Source: an uncultured Collinsella sp. (lineage in GTDB: Bacteria; Actinomycetota; Coriobacteriia; Coriobacteriales; Coriobacteriaceae). From it: a stretch of DNA of 64,000 nucleotides. The stretch lies in the NCBI GenBank assembly GCA_900757595.1, contig CAAEOL010000047.1, positions 3,531-67,530 of the forward strand, read 5' to 3'. The notes below the pieces were generated by a model, which ran no database searches, was not told the origin of the DNA, and worked only from the letters and a program-made list of their open reading frames with translations. This document shows positions 60,828-64,000 of this stretch, one piece after another (within the stretch, counting starts at the first letter, position 1; each line of letters starts with the position of its first letter). A program made the translations under genes and the position numbers.

Positions 60828-62216
60828 CTACTTGTGGAGCGCGGCCAGGGCGGGATCGACCGGCGCGGAAGCCTCCAGGTCGGAGACCTTCACAATGCCG
60901 TTCTCATCGGAGAAGGCACGGTAAATGGTCCGAATCGCCAGGTCGAAGTCCTTCTCCTCGACACCGATGATGATGTTGATCTCGTCGCAGCTCTGCGAAA
61001 TCATGCGCACGCTCACGCCGGCCTGGCCAAGCATGCCAAACAGGTGGCCAGAGATGCCGGCACGACCGCGCAGGTTGCGGCCAACGGTCGCGATAAGCGC
61101 CAGGCCCTCGACAACCTCGATCTCGAGCGGCTCGACCTCCTGCTGGATGTCGCCCACGAGCGAGTACAGCGAGTCGTGCACATCCCGCTCCTGCACCACG
61201 GCGCCAAAGCGGTCGACGCCGGTGGGCATATGCTCGACGGAAACGTCATAGCGCTCGAAGACCGAAAGCGCACGGCGCATAAAGCCAACACGGGGCTTGG
61301 TGCGGTCGCGGGCGACGTTGATGGCAACAAAACCGCGCTTGCCGGTCACGCCGGTAATGATGGGCTCCGCCTCGCCCTCGTCAGCCGTCTCGCTAATGAT
61401 GGTGCCGGGGTCCTGCGGCGCATTGGTGTTCTTGATGACCAGCGGAATGCCGGCCTCGCGCACGGGGAACACGGCCTCCTCGTGCAGGACGCTCGCACCC
61501 ATGTACGAAAGCTCGCGCAGCTCCTCGTAGGTAACGCGCGCAATGGGCTGAGCCTCGGGAACAATACGCGGATCGGCAGAATAGAAGCCCGAGACGTCGG
61601 TCCAGTTCTCGTACAGGTCGGCGCCCAGGCACTTGGCCAGAATCGAGCCGGAAATATCGCCGCCGCCACGGTCGAGCAGCTTGATCTGGCCCTCACGCGT
61701 CGCGCCGTAGAAACCGGGCATAACAAAGCCGCCCTGCTGACCGTACTCCTGCACCAGCTCGGAGGTGCGATTCATGCTGAGCGTACCGTCGTGATGGAAC
61801 GCCACAACCGTCGCGGCGTCCAGGAACGGCAAGCCCAGGTACTCCGCCATCAGGCGAGCGGTGAAGTACTCGCCACGGCTCACGAGCTCCTCGGTAGAGT
61901 AGCCGCCCGAGCGGGCGCGCTCGGCAAAGGCCGCGAACTCCTTGCGGATGGGATAGGTGAGCTCCAACTCGTCAGCGATATCAAAATAGCGCTGGCCAAT
62001 GTCCTCGAGCAGTTCCTCGCACGACACGTGATACTTAACGTGCGCGTTAACCAGGTAGAGCAGGTCGGTCACCTTGGTGTCGCCCTTAAAGCGGCGGCCG
62101 CAGGCGGAAACCACCACAAAACGGCGGGCAGGGTCGGCATCGACGATGGCCTTAATCTTCTTAAAGTGTTCGGCGTCGGCGACCGACGAGCCGCCAAACT
62201 TGGCAATCTTAATCAT
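60828..62216 (-). CDS. lysC: Aspartate kinase
   Basis: 462 residues, monofunctional. The kinase domain has KFGGSSVADAEHFKK, the catalytic block LDRGGGDISGSILAKCLGADLYENWTDV and ADPRIVPEA. Two ACT domains fill the C-terminal 170 residues (PRVGFMRRALSVFERYDVSV, then GRAGISGHLFGMLGQAGVSVRMISQ) and bind the lysine or threonine feedback inhibitor. It catalyses the first step toward threonine, lysine and methionine. The ribosome site (AAAGG, 14 bases away) is poor. Divergent from thrC across about 100 bp, so the two may be co-regulated. Confidence 0.96.
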   Translation of the reverse strand: MIKIAKFGGSSVADAEHFKKIKAIVDADPARRFVVVSACGRRFKGDTKVTDLLYLVNAHVKYHVSCEELLEDIGQRYFDIADELELTYPIRKEFAAFAERARSGGYSTEELVSRGEYFTARLMAEYLGLPFLDAATVVAFHHDGTLSMNRTSELVQEYGQQGGFVMPGFYGATREGQIKLLDRGGGDISGSILAKCLGADLYENWTDVSGFYSADPRIVPEAQPIARVTYEELRELSYMGASVLHEEAVFPVREAGIPLVIKNTNAPQDPGTIISETADEGEAEPIITGVTGKRGFVAINVARDRTKPRVGFMRRALSVFERYDVSVEHMPTGVDRFGAVVQERDVHDSLYSLVGDIQQEVEPLEIEVVEGLALIATVGRNLRGRAGISGHLFGMLGQAGVSVRMISQSCDEINIIIGVEEKDFDLAIRTIYRAFSDENGIVKVSDLEASAPVDPALAALHK

Positions 62217-62319
62217 GGGCTTGAGGTTACCTTTCTAAAAGCCTCTGCAAACCTGTTTTGCGCGCTCTGATACCATGGTTTCACCGATTGGGACCAAGGC
62301 ATCCGAGGAGCAGTGTTAT

Positions 62320-63837
62320 ATGGGAACTTATCATAGTACACGAGGACGCACTTTATCGTGCTCAAGTAAGGTGGCAATCCGCACCGGCATCGCTCCCGAC
62401 GGGGGTTTGTTTGTCTCGGACGAGCTCGGCACCCAGCAGGTCGATATCAGCTCGCTTGCAGATAAATCGTACTTTGAAATCGCTCAAGATGTGTTGGGAA
62501 TGTTACTGAATGATTACACGGCCGAAGAAATTTCGGCGTGTGTCGACGAGGCATACCGCGGCACGTTCGCGAGTGAAGAGGTTACGCCGCTCGTCAAACT
62601 CGACGCTGCGCCGGGCGCTGACGCCCCTCAGACCTATGTGATGGAGCTCTTTGGCGGCCCCACGAGCGCCTTCAAGGACGTCGCTCTGCAGATGCTCCCC
62701 CGTCTGATGGCCCGCACTTCCGCCAAGGACGGCGGCGCCGAGCGCATCATGATCGTCACCGCCACGTCGGGCGACACGGGCAAGGCCGCACTCGCCGGCT
62801 TTGCCGACGCCCCGGGCACGGGCATCACCGTCTTTTATCCCGAGGGCAAGGTCAGCCGTGTCCAGAACCTGCAGATGTCCACGCAGGAGGGCGACAACGT
62901 CGCCGTCTGCGGCATCCGCGGCAACTTTGACGACGCCCAGAGCGCCGTCAAGCGCATCTTTGCCGATAAGGAGCTTGCCGAGCGCCTGGAGGCCGCTGGC
63001 ACTGTGCTTTCGAGCGCCAACTCCATCAATGTCGGCCGTCTGGTACCGCAGGTCGTCTACTACTTTGCCGCCTATGCGCAGCTGCTGCGCGCTGGCGCCA
63101 TCGAGGCCGGCGACGCCGTTGAGTTCTGTGTGCCCACCGGCAACTTTGGCGATATCCTGGCCGGCTACTACGCCAAGCGCATGGGTCTGCCCGTCGCCAA
63201 GCTCGTCGTGGCGAGCGACAAGAACAACGTGCTTGCCGACTTCCTGACCACCGGCGTCTACGACCGCAACCGTCCGTTCTTCACGACCATCTCGCCATCG
63301 ATGGACATCCTCATCAGCTCCAACCTGGAGCGCATGCTGTACTTCCTGTCCGACGGCGACTGCGAGCTCGTTGCCGGCCTTATGGAGCAGCTTGCCCAGC
63401 TCGGCCGCTACGAGGTGCCCGCCGAGCTGCTGGCCAAGATTCAGGGCGTCTTTGGCTGCGGCTGGGCCAGCGAGAACGAGGTTCGCGCCGCCATCAAGAG
63501 CTGCTGGGATGCGAACGACTACGTGATCGACCCGCACACCGCCTGCGGCTATCACGTCTTTGAGCAGGTCGCTCCCGCCGAGGGCGCCAAGGCCCGCGTG
63601 TTGCTTTCGACCGCCAGCCCCTACAAGTTCCCGCGCGCTTGCTGCGATGCCCTGGGCCTCGACGTGCCCGAGGACGATTTTGAGGCTATGCGTGTGCTCG
63701 AGCAGGCCACCAACACGGTCGCCCCGACCCAGCTCGCCGAACTCGAATCCAAACCCGTCCGCTTCGAAGACGTCTGTGACGTCGATGAGATGGCCAACTA
63801 CGTAGAGTCTGCAGCAAAACGAATGAGCACCAACTAG
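62320..63837 (+). CDS. thrC: Threonine synthase
   Basis: 505 residues from the ATG at 62320 (GAGGAG nine bases upstream), not the frame's earlier start. PLP-dependent conversion of phosphohomoserine to threonine. Lys119 in PTSAFKDVALQ binds PLP, and ATSGDTGKAALAGF and PTGNFGDILAGYYA are the phosphate and substrate loops. The length and the N-terminal MGTYHSTRGR fit the longer class with an N-terminal lid domain. With lysC and asd it supplies the aspartate-to-threonine branch; homoserine dehydrogenase and kinase are not in the window. Confidence 0.96.
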   Translation: MGTYHSTRGRTLSCSSKVAIRTGIAPDGGLFVSDELGTQQVDISSLADKSYFEIAQDVLGMLLNDYTAEEISACVDEAYRGTFASEEVTPLVKLDAAPGADAPQTYVMELFGGPTSAFKDVALQMLPRLMARTSAKDGGAERIMIVTATSGDTGKAALAGFADAPGTGITVFYPEGKVSRVQNLQMSTQEGDNVAVCGIRGNFDDAQSAVKRIFADKELAERLEAAGTVLSSANSINVGRLVPQVVYYFAAYAQLLRAGAIEAGDAVEFCVPTGNFGDILAGYYAKRMGLPVAKLVVASDKNNVLADFLTTGVYDRNRPFFTTISPSMDILISSNLERMLYFLSDGDCELVAGLMEQLAQLGRYEVPAELLAKIQGVFGCGWASENEVRAAIKSCWDANDYVIDPHTACGYHVFEQVAPAEGAKARVLLSTASPYKFPRACCDALGLDVPEDDFEAMRVLEQATNTVAPTQLAELESKPVRFEDVCDVDEMANYVESAAKRMSTN

Positions 63838-63849
63838 ATCCCTTATTAA

Positions 63850-63884
63850 GCGCCGGCGAAAGCCGGCGCACCTTCTTTTTATTT
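63850..63884 (+). terminator. Terminator of thrC
   Basis: GCGCCGGC-GAAA-GCCGGCGC, a perfect 8-bp stem with a GAAA tetraloop, then CTTTTTATTT. Confidence 0.92.
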
Positions 63885-63954
63885 AGCTTTCGGGATGATG
63901 ACGAGCATGCGAGCGGGTCTGGCCGTTTAGTTCGTCGCGAGTTCCGCACGAGCC

Positions 63955-63977
63955 GGAAAGCACTTAATGTGCTTTCC
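63955..63977. repeat. Hairpin near the right edge
   Basis: GGAAAGCAC and GTGCTTTCC pair perfectly around TTAAT, flanked on each side by GAGCC words. There is no gene evident from 63885 to the end; a following gene or element lies beyond the window. Confidence 0.6.
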
Positions 63978-64000
63978 GAGCGAGCCAGGACTGCCCGAGC

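Noticed and set aside
60834..62270. Plus-strand open frame of 478 codons opposite lysC
   Set aside because: Shadow of the aspartate kinase gene; no recognisable domain and no ribosome site.

Overview
The window looks like chromosomal DNA from a high-GC, Gram-positive gut actinobacterium of the Coriobacteriia, most probably Collinsella. This is inferred from gene content and codon style, not from a database match. The clues are G/C-ending codons, strong GGAGG ribosome sites, a 1593-residue BadF/HgdB-type dehydratase activator with its own TetR regulator, an amaP-DUF2273-asp23 envelope-stress operon in Firmicutes order, SEC-C methionine aminopeptidase, DUF6020 and PF06541 membrane proteins, and many intergenic hairpins. 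I see no rRNA, tRNA, CRISPR array, prophage or intact insertion sequence.

Layout. 1-5.1 kb: amidohydrolase (cut by the left edge), M20 amidohydrolase, zinc-ribbon membrane protein, YitT/DUF2179 protein. 5.2-13 kb, all minus: asp23/DUF2273/amaP, yebC, DUF6020, lgt, nfu, dCMP deaminase, coaX. 13.2-16.3 kb, plus: OPT-family transporter and a DUF389 protein with an EF-hand loop. 17.3-22.9 kb: giant activase and TetR. 23.0-23.3 kb: a candidate type I toxin-antitoxin locus. 23.7-30.3 kb, minus: HAD phosphatase, TetR-controlled MFS exporter with two operators, glnK-amt nitrogen module, PF06541 and HD proteins. 30.5-37 kb, plus: dxs and a polar amino-acid ABC operon ending in a class I amidotransferase-like hydrolase. 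37.1-40.6 kb, minus: ABC-2 exporter and a DUF2975/XRE pair. 40.8-44 kb, minus: Hpt protein, GGDEF-REC-HD-GYP protein, alpha/beta hydrolase. 44.3-52.6 kb: radical SAM enzyme, map, 2-hydroxyacid dehydrogenase, M18 aminopeptidase (minus), Ntn-type hydrolase, pfkA, membrane-tethered XRE regulator. 53-56.6 kb, minus: FtsX/LolD-type ABC exporter. 56.7-58.9 kb: SOS-box GyrI-like gene, broken Abi_2 gene with an upstream candidate small RNA, a ClC remnant, ogt. 59.6-63.9 kb: asd and lysC (minus) diverging from thrC, the aspartate-to-threonine branch.

The most unusual property is the density of long intergenic hairpins. One family (about ten copies) keeps a CCTGTCCC-type loop while the stem sequence varies and complementarity is largely retained. 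Six copies abut the stop codon of a minus-strand gene in the same relative orientation. A second class comprises compound hairpins of 105-135 nt after amt, the 2-hydroxyacid dehydrogenase, pfkA and asd, each with a different sequence. Further families (one spaced pair, one tandem pair, several single copies) have 14-20 bp stems and 25-28 nt loops. Some copies can act as terminators, but the conserved loop and stop-codon position suggest something more specific, such as mobile hairpins or 3'-UTR elements.

The second item of interest is at 23.01-23.31 kb: a 41-residue hydrophobic/basic peptide whose Shine-Dalgarno is buried in a 7-bp hairpin, facing a convergent short RNA with a good promoter and terminator that overlaps the peptide gene's 3' end. 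This is the layout of txpA/ratA and bsrG/SR4 type I systems.
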